A stretch of 64,000 bases of DNA from Bacillota bacterium (lineage in GTDB: Bacteria; Bacillota; Sulfobacillia; Sulfobacillales; Sulfobacillaceae). A program made the position numbers and the translations under genes. Positions 16,622 through 25,047 of the stretch are shown here, one piece after another (the stretch's first letter is position 1; each line of letters opens with the position of its first letter). The stretch spans positions 124,001 to 188,000 of the forward strand of contig JAPNUO010000005.1 in the NCBI GenBank assembly GCA_026627065.1, in the 5' to 3' direction. A model generated the notes under the pieces. That model searched no databases. It had not been told where the DNA came from and worked only from the letters and a program-made list of their open reading frames with translations.

Positions 16622-18502
16622 GTGACTCAAGGAACTCGGGAGACCCGCGAGGCCCGGTGGCGCGCCTATCAGCGCTGGGTGCTGATCCACGAGGTGGAGC
16701 GCGCTGTGCAGGACCTGCGCGCCAACGGCCTGGTGACTGGCCTGTATAATGAGTCCTCAAGCCGCGCCATGGTGGCGGTCGCGTTGGCCGAAGTCCTTGG
16801 CCCGCAGGACACGCTGTGGCTGGATCATCGCAACCTGGCGTTTTTTGTCGCCAACGGCGTCAACCTGAGCGACTTGCTGGCGGAGCTGATGGGCAAGGAC
16901 AACGACATTGCGCGGGGGTGGGCGGGCCCGCTGCACTGGAGCGCTCCCTGGGCCCGGATTGGCGGGACCAACGGCATCGTGGGGGCGCCTTTGGGACTGG
17001 CGGCGGGCGCGGCCTGGGCTCGACGCTACCGCAAAGAGGGCGGCGTCGCGGTGGCGGTGGTGGGGGACCAAGCGACCGAAAGCGGCATCTTTTGGGAAAC
17101 GTTGGATTTAGGCGTGCGCTGGCATTTGCCCCTGTGCGTGGTGGTGGTCAACAGCCGGCGGCATCCCTTGCCGTTGGCCAGCGCTGTGGACGCCCGGGAG
17201 TGGGGTTACCGAGAGATGGGGGAGATACCCCTGGACGCGCTGGAATTCGGATTGGATGAAGCGCTGGAGGCGGCGCGCCGGGCGAAGCCGCAGGTTGTGC
17301 AAGTGCAGGGCGGTTCCCCGCCGGCCGTGGCGCCCTGGGAGGAGGAACTGCGCCAAGCGGATGCGGCGCGGGCGAGCGCGATACGGGATCAGGCCGCCGC
17401 GGCGGTGAGGGAGGCTCTGGCCAAGGCGCGCCAAATGCCCTGGGCGCCTGATGCCGTGCGGTTGAGCGTGCCGCAGTGCCGACAGGAGGTGACCGTCAAG
17501 AAGCGGGATTATGCCGCCCTGAGCATCTCGGAGGCGATTCGGCAGGCCTTGGAAGACGCCTTGGCCGACGATCCCCGCATCGTGGTGGTGGGAGAAGACG
17601 TCCACGTGCCGCCGGCGTTTGTCCGCGATCCGGTCTGGGGCGGATATTTTGCGGTCGCCCACGGCCTGGCCGACAGCTATCGCGGCCGGGTGTTCGAGGC
17701 GCCGGTGAGCGAGGCGGCCTGGATGACGGCGGCCCTGGGGGCCAGCCTGGAAGGCTTGATGCCAGTGCTCAACATGATGAATATGAGTTTCGCGGCGATG
17801 GGGTTTGACGCGCTGCTCAACCAAGCCGGCGCCTGGCCCTGGATGACCGCGGGGCGGCGGGTGGCTCGCTTGGTCCTGCGCGCGGTGGTAGGCGCCGGCG
17901 TGCAGGCAGGCTTTCAGCATTCGCTGTGCTTGCCCCAGCTCTTCAGCCAATTGCCGGGCGTGAAGGTGGTGCTGCCGGCCACCGCCCAAGACGCGTATAG
18001 TTTATTTATCGAAGCCATCCGCGATCCAGGGCCGGTGGTGTTTTTGGAGCACGTGCTGCTGTATCAGGATCGGGGGCCGGTCAACACCGAGCAGCGCGTG
18101 CCCCTCGGCCTCGCGCGCGTGGTGAAGACGGGCCAGGCGGTGACGGTGGTCACGTACGGAGCTATGGTCAAGCACGCCTACGAAGCGCAGAAGCACTTCG
18201 GCGACGATGCGGTGGCCCTCATCGACTTGCGGACGCTGGAACCGCTGGACGTCGCGAGCGTGGTGGCGTCCCTCAGAGAGACCCGGCGGCTGGTGGTGGT
18301 CGACGAGGCGCCAATGCGCGGCAGCGTGGCCGCGCACCTCGTGGCCCGCGTTATGGCGGCGCAAGCGGGCCTCTTAAGCGCCCCGCCGGTCCTGGTGACG
18401 GCGCCCGACACGCCGGTGCCCTATGGAGCATCGGCCGAGCGGGCGTATGTGCCGAGCGTCAAGCGCATCAAGGAAGCAATCAGCCGACTGGTGGCGACAT
18501 AG
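16622..18502 (+). CDS. Fused E1 alpha-beta of a thiamine-diphosphate 2-oxoacid dehydrogenase
   Basis: 626 residues. The first half (about 1-290) is an E1-alpha domain with GTNGIVGAPLGLAAG and a ThDP motif VVGDQATESGIFWETLDLG, where the usual GDG reads GDQ. After a linker, about 300-626 is E1-beta, with VVVGEDVHVP, RVFEAPVSEAAW (ThDP-activating Glu), FQHSLCLPQLF (active-site His) and VVTYGAMVKHA. No E2 or E3 gene lies nearby. It is most like acetoin or branched-chain/pyruvate E1. Why it sits inside a cofactor operon is unknown: it may make a precursor or an acyl donor. The GTG at 16622, with GGAGG 7 bases upstream, is preferred over ATG 16601. Confidence 0.8.
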   Translation: MTQGTRETREARWRAYQRWVLIHEVERAVQDLRANGLVTGLYNESSSRAMVAVALAEVLGPQDTLWLDHRNLAFFVANGVNLSDLLAELMGKDNDIARGWAGPLHWSAPWARIGGTNGIVGAPLGLAAGAAWARRYRKEGGVAVAVVGDQATESGIFWETLDLGVRWHLPLCVVVVNSRRHPLPLASAVDAREWGYREMGEIPLDALEFGLDEALEAARRAKPQVVQVQGGSPPAVAPWEEELRQADAARASAIRDQAAAAVREALAKARQMPWAPDAVRLSVPQCRQEVTVKKRDYAALSISEAIRQALEDALADDPRIVVVGEDVHVPPAFVRDPVWGGYFAVAHGLADSYRGRVFEAPVSEAAWMTAALGASLEGLMPVLNMMNMSFAAMGFDALLNQAGAWPWMTAGRRVARLVLRAVVGAGVQAGFQHSLCLPQLFSQLPGVKVVLPATAQDAYSLFIEAIRDPGPVVFLEHVLLYQDRGPVNTEQRVPLGLARVVKTGQAVTVVTYGAMVKHAYEAQKHFGDDAVALIDLRTLEPLDVASVVASLRETRRLVVVDEAPMRGSVAAHLVARVMAAQAGLLSAPPVLVTAPDTPVPYGASAERAYVPSVKRIKEAISRLVAT

Positions 18503-18526
18503 CCGGAAAGGGAAAGAAGGCGCGGA

Positions 18527-20293
18527 ATGATCCGCATTGATTTTCTGGAGGATTGGGGCACCCTGGTGTTTGGCGAGCCGGAGGCGGTCTTCCGGGCGCA
18601 GTCGCCGCGCGACGTGCTGCCCGCGTTGGACGCAGCGGAGGCCCTGCGGTGCCAGGGATATTGGCTGGCCGGCTTTCTCGCCTATGAAGCGGGGGCGGGG
18701 TTGGACCCGGCGCTGTTAACCCACGCGCTGGACCGGTTTCCGCTGGTATGGCTGGCGGCGTTTCGCGCGCCGGAAGGGCTTTGGCGGCCAGAGGGGGAGC
18801 GGCCCCGGGTGGGCCCCTGGCGCTGCCGGACCGACGAGGCCGCCTACCGCGCTGCCATTGGGGCGATTAAAGAGTACATTCGCGAAGGCCTCACTTACCA
18901 GGTGAACTACACCGTGCGCATGGATGCCCCGTTTACGGGGGATCCGCGCCAATGGTACGACCTCCTGAGACCGCGCCAGAACGCGCCGTTTGCCGCCTAT
19001 GTGGAGGCCGGCGACTTTGCCGTGCTGTCGCTCTCGCCCGAGCTCTTTTTCCGCAAGCGCGGCTCGCGCATCGAGACGCGCCCCATGAAAGGCACGGCAC
19101 CGCGCGGATATTATGACCGCGACGATCGCGCCCAGGCCGAGGCGCTCCGCCGGTCGGCGAAAGACCGGGCGGAAAACCTCATGATTGTCGATCTCATGCG
19201 AAACGATCTGGGCCGGCTGGCCCGCTGGGGATCCGTGCGGGCCGACCCGCTCTGCGCTGTGGAGCGATATCCCACCGTCTGGCAAATGACGTCGACGGTG
19301 ACGGCGGACCTGTTGCCCTGTTGCACCTGGGTGGACGCGTTCCGCGCGCTCTTTCCCTCGGGTTCCGTCACCGGCGCGCCCAAGATCCGCACCATGGCCA
19401 TTATCCGCGACCTTGAGCCCGATCCGCGCGGCATTTATTGCGGGAGCGTGGGAGTGGTCCGGCCGGACGGCGATGCGGTGTTTAACGTTGCCATCCGCAC
19501 GGTGAGCGTGGATCGCCGCCGGGGCCGGGCCCTTTACGGATCCGGCGGCGGCATCACCTGGGATTCGGAAGCCGGCGGCGAATACCGGGAAATGCAGGCC
19601 AAGAGGGCATTTTTGACATCGGTCGTGGGCGACTTTGCCGCATTGGAGACCATGGCCTGGGTCGGCGGCCAGTGGGTGCTGCTCGCATACCACCTCGAGC
19701 GCCTGCAGCATGCGGTGGAGTACTTTGGATGGCCGTGGCGGTCGGAGCGCGTCGAGACGGCGCTGGCCGAGGCGGTGCGGGGCCTCGACGGCGCCTGGCG
19801 GGTGCGCCTCTTGTATCAACCCGACGGGAGCGTCGCCTGGGAGCGGTACCGGTTGGAACCCAGGTCGCCCGGCGTGAAACGCGTCCGCTGGGCCGCGCGC
19901 CCCCTGGCGGATGCCGACGCCTGGATTTTTCACAAGACGACCTGGCGCCAGCCCTACGAGACCTGCGTGCCGGACGACAAGGCGCCCGACGTCTTTGACT
20001 ATTTGCTCTTTAACGCGCGCGGGGAGATTACCGAGTTTACCCGCGGGAACGTGGTGCTTCGCCTGCACGGCCGGCTGGTGACCCCGCCGCTTGCGGCCGG
20101 ACTGCTCCCCGGCACGTTTCGGCAGCACCTTTTGGATGCCGGGGCTGTCGAAGAGCAGCCGATCACGATGCAAGAGGCGGCATCGGCCACGGAAATGTGG
20201 TTTGTCAACAGCGTGAGGGGATGGGTGCCCGTGCGGCTGGAAGGGCCGCTGCCCGAGGCGCTTGGCAGCGAAAGGCGGGGGCCGAGATGCTGA
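18527..20293 (+). CDS. pabBC: Fused aminodeoxychorismate synthase component I and aminodeoxychorismate lyase
   Basis: 588 residues. Residues 1 to about 365 are PabB (chorismate-binding), with TYQVNYTVRMDAPF, ETRPMKGTAPRG, ENLMIVDLMRNDLGR, FPSGSVTGAPKIRTM and GSGGGITWDSEAGGEY. The remainder is a class IV aminotransferase-fold lyase (PabC), with FDYLLFNARGEITEFTRGNVV and LPGTFRQHLLDAG. Together they convert chorismate plus ammonia to p-aminobenzoate; the glutaminase PabA is not in the window. p-Aminobenzoate feeds RFAP synthase (mptG, upstream) as well as folate. Such fusions are known in bacteria. The start ATG 18527 follows GAAGGCG, 24 bases after the E1 gene. Confidence 0.88.
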   Translation: MIRIDFLEDWGTLVFGEPEAVFRAQSPRDVLPALDAAEALRCQGYWLAGFLAYEAGAGLDPALLTHALDRFPLVWLAAFRAPEGLWRPEGERPRVGPWRCRTDEAAYRAAIGAIKEYIREGLTYQVNYTVRMDAPFTGDPRQWYDLLRPRQNAPFAAYVEAGDFAVLSLSPELFFRKRGSRIETRPMKGTAPRGYYDRDDRAQAEALRRSAKDRAENLMIVDLMRNDLGRLARWGSVRADPLCAVERYPTVWQMTSTVTADLLPCCTWVDAFRALFPSGSVTGAPKIRTMAIIRDLEPDPRGIYCGSVGVVRPDGDAVFNVAIRTVSVDRRRGRALYGSGGGITWDSEAGGEYREMQAKRAFLTSVVGDFAALETMAWVGGQWVLLAYHLERLQHAVEYFGWPWRSERVETALAEAVRGLDGAWRVRLLYQPDGSVAWERYRLEPRSPGVKRVRWAARPLADADAWIFHKTTWRQPYETCVPDDKAPDVFDYLLFNARGEITEFTRGNVVLRLHGRLVTPPLAAGLLPGTFRQHLLDAGAVEEQPITMQEAASATEMWFVNSVRGWVPVRLEGPLPEALGSERRGPRC

Positions 20294-20382
20294 AGAAAGC
20301 GCTGAGGAGCGGCGGGCGCGCTCCGCCCGGCACGGAAAGCGCGTCGCAACCAAGGAAGATGAGTGAGCAAAGGAGGAAAACC

Positions 20383-22290
20383 ATGGCCATCAATCAACCG
20401 AAGGCAGGCGCGCGGCGCCTGACCGTGCCCTATGTGCGGGAGGGCGGCGAGCTGCGGCCGGCCAGCTGGGAGGAAGCGCTTCAGCGCGCGGCTACGCTGT
20501 TGGGGCAGATTCGCGAGCAGGCCGGCAGCGACGCGCTGGCGGTGTTTAGCTGCTCGAAGTCCACCAACGAGCTGAATTATCTGGCGCAGAAGTTTGCGCG
20601 GGTGGTGCTGGGCACGCACAACGTCGACTCCTGCAACCGCACCTGACACGCGCCTTCGGTCGCGGGTCTCGCGACCGTCTTTGGCACGGGTGCCAGCACG
20701 AGTTCGTACCAAGACTTCCACAATACTGATGTGATCTTGTTGGTGGGATCCAATGCTGCCGAAACTCATCCGATTCTGTTTCACCACATCATGAAGGGCG
20801 TGCACCGGGGGGCTGAGCTCATTGTGGTGGATCCCCGGCGCACGGCGACAGCCCGGAAAGCCCGCGAGCATGTGCAGTTGGCGGTGGGCACGGACATTGC
20901 CCTGGTGAACGCGATGATCCACGTGATTATTCGCGAGGGGCTCTGGCACCGCGCGTTTGTGGAACGGGCGACCGACGGGTATGAGGAACTGAAAGCCCAG
21001 GTAGCGTCCTGGACGCCGGAGCGCGCGGCGGCCATCTGCGGCGTGCCGCCGGCCCAAATTGAACGGGTGGCGCGCACTTACGCCCAGGCGGACCGGGCCA
21101 TGATCGCCTGGACGCTCGGGATTACCGAACATCATAACGCGGTGGACCATGTGCTGGCCCTGATCAATCTTGCCCTGCTGACCGGGCATGTGGGGCGTCC
21201 CGGCACTGGGCTGAATCCCCTGCGCGGGCAAAACAACGTGCAGGGCGGTGGCGACATGGGGGCGCTGCCGGACCGGCTTCCGGGATTTTACTCGGTGCGC
21301 GACGCGGCGGCCCGCCAGCGCTTTGAGGCGGCCTGGGGGGTGACCCTGAGCGAGCGGCCGGGACTGAACCAAAGCCAGATCTTCGAGGCGATGCGGGAGG
21401 GCCGGGTGCAAGGGCTCTACGTCATCGGGGAGAATCCGCTGGTGTCGGAGGCCAACAGCCAGCACATTGCGGAAGCCTTTGCCCGGCTTCGGGCGCTCAT
21501 TGTCCAGGACGTGGTGATGACCGCGACCGCTGCTCGCGCGGACGTGGTGTTTCCCGCGCGCGTCTCCTTCGCGGAGAGCACGGGAACCTATACCAACAGC
21601 GAACGGCGCGTGCAACTGGTCCGCGCTGCCCGCCAGGCGCCAGGGGAAGCCCGGGACGACTTGTGGATCCTTGCCGCGCTGGCCCGTGAGCTGGGGCATG
21701 CCTGGCCGGAGGTTACCGCAGCCGAGGTCTTCGCCGAGATCCGCGCGATGGTGCCCACCTACCGCGGCATCACCTACCAGCGGCTGGAGAACACGCCCGG
21801 CATTCAGTGGCCGTGCCCCGACGAGAATCATCCCGGCACGCCAGTGCTGCACACCCGGCTTTGGGACGAGGTGGTGACGCCGCGCGTCGCGTTCCACCCC
21901 GTGGAGTGGGTGCCGCCGGCCGAACCGCTGGACGACGCCTTCCCCTTTCGCCTGACGACCGGCCGGCGGCTCCAGTCCTTTAATAGCGGCGTGCAGTCGC
22001 GCCATTACGGCCATCCGGCGCCGGAGCACGAATGGCTGGAAATTCACCCCAGGGATGCCCAGGCTCTCGGCCTCGAGGAGGGGCGGCAGGCGCGGGTCGT
22101 TTCTCGCCGCGGATCGCTGACCGTGCCGGTGCGCCTGACGTCCACGGTACCGCCGGGCACGGTGTTTTTGAGCTTTCACTTTCCCGACCAAACGCCGACC
22201 AACGTGTTATCCATCGATGCCACCGATGTCGTCTCGGGGACTGCGGAGTTTAAGGCGGCGGCGGTCCGCATCGAACGAGTGGAGGAATGA
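20383..22290 (+). CDS. fdhA: Formate dehydrogenase, molybdopterin/selenocysteine catalytic subunit (TGA decoded as Sec)
   Basis: The two open frames 20383-20646 and 20731-22290 are in the same phase and are separated only by sense codons after one TGA at 20644-20646. Read through, the product has 635 residues with selenocysteine at position 88 in DSCNRT-U-HAPSVAG, exactly where FdhF-type enzymes carry Sec. A bacterial SECIS hairpin follows. Later blocks (VLLVGSN-like LLVGSNAAETHP, GTGLNPLRGQNNVQGGGDMG, IGENPLVSE) are those of molybdopterin bis-MGD formate dehydrogenases. The protein begins at WEEALQRAA and lacks the N-terminal [4Fe-4S] domain, which is encoded at the end of the last gene of this operon. 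The start ATG 20383 has AAAGGAGG 6 bases upstream. Confidence 0.9.
20644..20676 (+). promoter_or_regulatory. SECIS element of fdhA
   Basis: After the UGA codon and 11 spacer bases comes a perfect 7-base-pair stem, GGTCGCG (20658-20664) with CGCGACC (20670-20676), closed by the loop GGTCT. Spacing and the GGUCU loop match what is known of the E. coli fdhF SECIS recognised by SelB. Confidence 0.85.
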
Positions 22291-22292
22291 GC

Positions 22293-22724
22293 ATGAAGGA
22301 GTCAAACCCGGCATCCATCCAAAGTCTCCTCGCCGATTTGCCGAAGGAGCGGGCCTCGCTGCTGCCCGCCCTCTGGCGCGTCTTTGAAGCGGACGGCGTG
22401 CTGACGCGGGAAGCACTGGCGGCCGTGGGCGAGGCGCTGGACGTGCCGGCGGCCGAGGTGTACGGCGTAGCATCCTTTTACGCTTTGTTCCACGTCGAGG
22501 CACAGGAGAGAGCGCCCGTGCGCGTGTGCACCGATGTGGTCTGCAGCCTCTTTGGAGCCCAGGAATTGCTGAATGCGCTCCGGGGGCGAAGAGAGAAGCC
22601 GGTGTACGCCGCCACCTGCCTGGGACGTTGCGATGCCCCGCCGGCCGCCCTGGTTGGGCGGCAGGCGCTGGCCCCGGCCTCGCTGGAGGGCGTCGACGCG
22701 GTGCTGAAAGGGGTTCAGCCATGA
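22293..22724 (+). CDS. Formate dehydrogenase NuoE-like [2Fe-2S] subunit
   Basis: 143 residues with a helical N-terminus (LLPALWRVFEADGVLTREALAAV, VYGVASFYALF) and a thioredoxin-like [2Fe-2S] domain using four cysteines: CTDVVC and CLGRC. It corresponds to the 24-kDa NuoE/HoxE subunit of NAD-reducing enzymes and the gamma subunit of soluble NAD-dependent formate dehydrogenases. It passes electrons between the iron-sulfur chain and the flavin subunit. ATG 22293 is chosen because GGAGG lies 7 bases upstream; ATG 22287, overlapping the fdhA stop, is too close to it. Confidence 0.85.
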   Translation: MKESNPASIQSLLADLPKERASLLPALWRVFEADGVLTREALAAVGEALDVPAAEVYGVASFYALFHVEAQERAPVRVCTDVVCSLFGAQELLNALRGRREKPVYAATCLGRCDAPPAALVGRQALAPASLEGVDAVLKGVQP

Positions 22725-23947
22725 TGCGGAGGCTGCTGCCTGCCGACGACACGGTCTCGCCGCCCTTAAGCCGGGAACGCTGGCGCGATCGCGGCTACCA
22801 CGAGGCGTGGGAGCGGGCGCTGACCCTAGGCCCCCAAACGGTCATCGAGTGGGTGACGGCGGCTGGCCTCACGGGACGGGGCGGGGCGGCGTTTCCGACC
22901 GGCCAGAAATGGGCGAGCGTTGCCCAAAGCGCCGACCCCGTCAAATATGTGGTGATGAATGCGGATGAGAGCGAGCTCGGCACCTTCAAGGATCGCGCCC
23001 TGCTCACCCGCGACCCCTGGGGGGCGCTTGCGGGGTTGGCCATTGCCGCCTTTGCGGTGGGTGCGCACGAGGCGTACGTGTATCTCCGGGGCGAGTACGC
23101 CGATGTGGAGCGCCTCCTGGAGGAGGCCCTCGCGTTGGCCCCCTGGGCGGAGGCGGGGAGCTACCCGCTCGCCGTGCGCCTCATCCGCGGCGCCGGTGCT
23201 TATATTGCCGGAGAGGAGACGGCGCTCCTCAACTCCATCGAAGGGCGGCGGCCGGAGCCGCGCGTCAAGCCCCCCTTTCCCACCGCGCGCGGCTTGTGGG
23301 GGCACCCCACCGTCATACAAAATGTGGAAACGCTGGCCAATGTGGCCGTGCTGCTGGCTCACGACGTCGCCTGGTTTCGGGCCGTGGGCACCGAGGCGGC
23401 TCCGGGAACCAAACTGATGGCGGTGAGCGGCCATGTCGCGCGGCCCGGCGTCTATGAGATCCCGATGGGGTTGCCTTTGTGGACACTGTTGACGGCCCCT
23501 GAATATGCCGGCGGCATCGGGGGATCGGGCCGCCTCCGGGCGGTCTTGTTGGGCGGCGCGGCCGGGACGTTTTTGACGGCCGACGAATGTCGTGCGGCGC
23601 GCCTTGACAACCTTGCGCTGCAGCCGTTTGGCGCCAGTCTGGGGTCCGGGGCGGTCATGGTGTTTGACGATACGGTGGAGATCCGGCAGGTGGTCAGGCA
23701 GGTGGCGGGATTCTTTGCCGAGGAGTCCTGCGGCCAGTGCGTGCCCTGCCGCATTGGCACCCGGCGGCTCCTTGAACAGCTCAGCGCGTCTACCCTCGAT
23801 ATCGAGCGCCTGCGAGATCTCGGCGGCGCCATGCGCGACGCGTCCATCTGCGGCCTGGGCCAGACGGCGCCCCAAGCCCTGTTGTCATATCTTGATCGGC
23901 CGTCGCTGTGGCCCCGCACATCAAAGGAGGAGGAATGCCATGCGTGA
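22721..23947 (+). CDS. Formate dehydrogenase NuoF-like NADH/FMN subunit
   Basis: 408 residues. The FMN/NAD(H)-binding blocks are GLTGRGGAAFPTGQKW (about 48-63), NADESELGTFKDR and GAYIAGEETALLNSIEG. The C-terminal [4Fe-4S] site is ESCGQCVPCRIGTRRL with ASICGLGQTAP. This is the 51-kDa NuoF-type subunit, which reduces NAD. Its presence makes the formate dehydrogenase a soluble NAD-linked enzyme. The ATG overlaps the NuoE-like stop (ATGA), and its own end overlaps the next gene by 8 bases. Confidence 0.9.
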   Translation: MMRRLLPADDTVSPPLSRERWRDRGYHEAWERALTLGPQTVIEWVTAAGLTGRGGAAFPTGQKWASVAQSADPVKYVVMNADESELGTFKDRALLTRDPWGALAGLAIAAFAVGAHEAYVYLRGEYADVERLLEEALALAPWAEAGSYPLAVRLIRGAGAYIAGEETALLNSIEGRRPEPRVKPPFPTARGLWGHPTVIQNVETLANVAVLLAHDVAWFRAVGTEAAPGTKLMAVSGHVARPGVYEIPMGLPLWTLLTAPEYAGGIGGSGRLRAVLLGGAAGTFLTADECRAARLDNLALQPFGASLGSGAVMVFDDTVEIRQVVRQVAGFFAEESCGQCVPCRIGTRRLLEQLSASTLDIERLRDLGGAMRDASICGLGQTAPQALLSYLDRPSLWPRTSKEEECHA

Positions 23948-24791
23948 CACGGTATCGCTGACCATCGACGGAGTGCCCGTGAGCGTGCCTCAGGGCACTA
24001 CCCTCCGGGCGGCGGCAGAGGCCGTGGGACACGAGGTGCCCACTTTGTGCTGGCACGAAAACCTGGCCCCGGCCAATGCGTGCCGCGCCTGCGTGGTGGA
24101 GGTCGAGGGCAGCCGCGCGCTGGTGGCCGCCTGCTCGCGGGTGGCCGAGCCAGGGATGGTAGTGCACACCCGGTCGCCGCGGGTCGAGCGCGCGCGGCGC
24201 GTGGTGGCGGAACTGTTGGCGTCGGCTGTCGACATCAGCTTGGCCCCGACCGTCGCCGCCTTGGTGGAGGAGACCCAAAGCGAGCCCGAGCGATGGGAAG
24301 GGGCGCGGACGGCCCCGCCGGTGCGCGACGACAACGGGCTTTATGTGCGCGACTACGCCAAGTGCATCCTCTGCTACCGATGCGTGGAGGCGTGCGGCGC
24401 CGAGGCGCAGAATACCTTTGCCATTAGCGTGGCGGGGCGCGGGTTTGACGCGCACATTGACGCCGGCTGGGATCGGGCCATGCCGGAGTCCGATTGCGTG
24501 TTTTGCGGCAACTGTGTGGCGGTCTGTCCTACCGGCGCCCTCATGGACCGCACCGAATGGACTCTGCGCCAGGAGGGAAGATGGGACGAGGCGGCGATTC
24601 ACACCACGGACACCGTATGCGGGTACTGCGGCGTCGGGTGTGCGCTGACCTTGCACGTTCTTGACAACCGGATCGTGAAGGTGACGTCCCCCGATGATCA
24701 CCCGGTCACCCATGGGATGCTGTGCGTGAAAGGCCGCTACGCGTATCAATACGTGCAAGCCGAGGAGAGTGGGGACGGCCCGCTAGTTTGA
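23940..24791 (+). CDS. Iron-sulfur subunit: NuoG-like N-terminus plus the detached [4Fe-4S] domain of FdhA
   Basis: 283 residues. A [2Fe-2S] ferredoxin domain (about 1-80) has Cys in LCWHENLAPANACRAC and AACSRV. Two [4Fe-4S] ferredoxin motifs follow: KCILCYRCVEAC (about 140) and DCVFCGNCVAVCPTG (about 185). The last 60 residues are the N-terminal [4Fe-4S] domain of a formate dehydrogenase alpha subunit (VCGYCGVGC, IVKVTSPDDHPV, MLCVKGRYAYQYV). The protein then stops where the molybdopterin domain would begin. That domain is the separate fdhA encoded four genes earlier in the same operon. AAAGGAGGAGG precedes the ATG at 23940. No frameshift or damage is visible at the end, so the split looks functional. 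Confidence 0.88.
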   Translation: MRDTVSLTIDGVPVSVPQGTTLRAAAEAVGHEVPTLCWHENLAPANACRACVVEVEGSRALVAACSRVAEPGMVVHTRSPRVERARRVVAELLASAVDISLAPTVAALVEETQSEPERWEGARTAPPVRDDNGLYVRDYAKCILCYRCVEACGAEAQNTFAISVAGRGFDAHIDAGWDRAMPESDCVFCGNCVAVCPTGALMDRTEWTLRQEGRWDEAAIHTTDTVCGYCGVGCALTLHVLDNRIVKVTSPDDHPVTHGMLCVKGRYAYQYVQAEESGDGPLV

Positions 24792-25047
24792 CCGGGAAGC
24801 GAGGGCCGATGGCCCACGGAGCGTGGCCGCTCTTGTCGGCGGCTGAGGGGAAATCGCCCACAACGGATCCTGTCCGCGCCGTCGGGCGCCGGCACCAGCG
24901 CGACTGTGCCGGCCGCTCGGCGGCGTCGTGCGCGGGGCGCGACATCAATTTGTGGTTCGCGGCGCCGCCAGAAAAAGGGAATTGCGCACGAATTGGCGGG
25001 ACGAAACTTGTGGTCACCCACGGCGCCGGGGAGGCCGCCTTGGGGAG
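24792..25047. other. Intergenic region between the formate dehydrogenase and Gfo/Idh genes
   Basis: About 255 bases between convergent genes. I see no convincing gene, promoter or terminator hairpin. Confidence 0.5.

Noticed and set aside
20644..20730. fdhA as a pseudogene broken by a stop
   Set aside because: The TGA is at the known Sec position, the frame is otherwise intact, and a SECIS hairpin with correct geometry follows.
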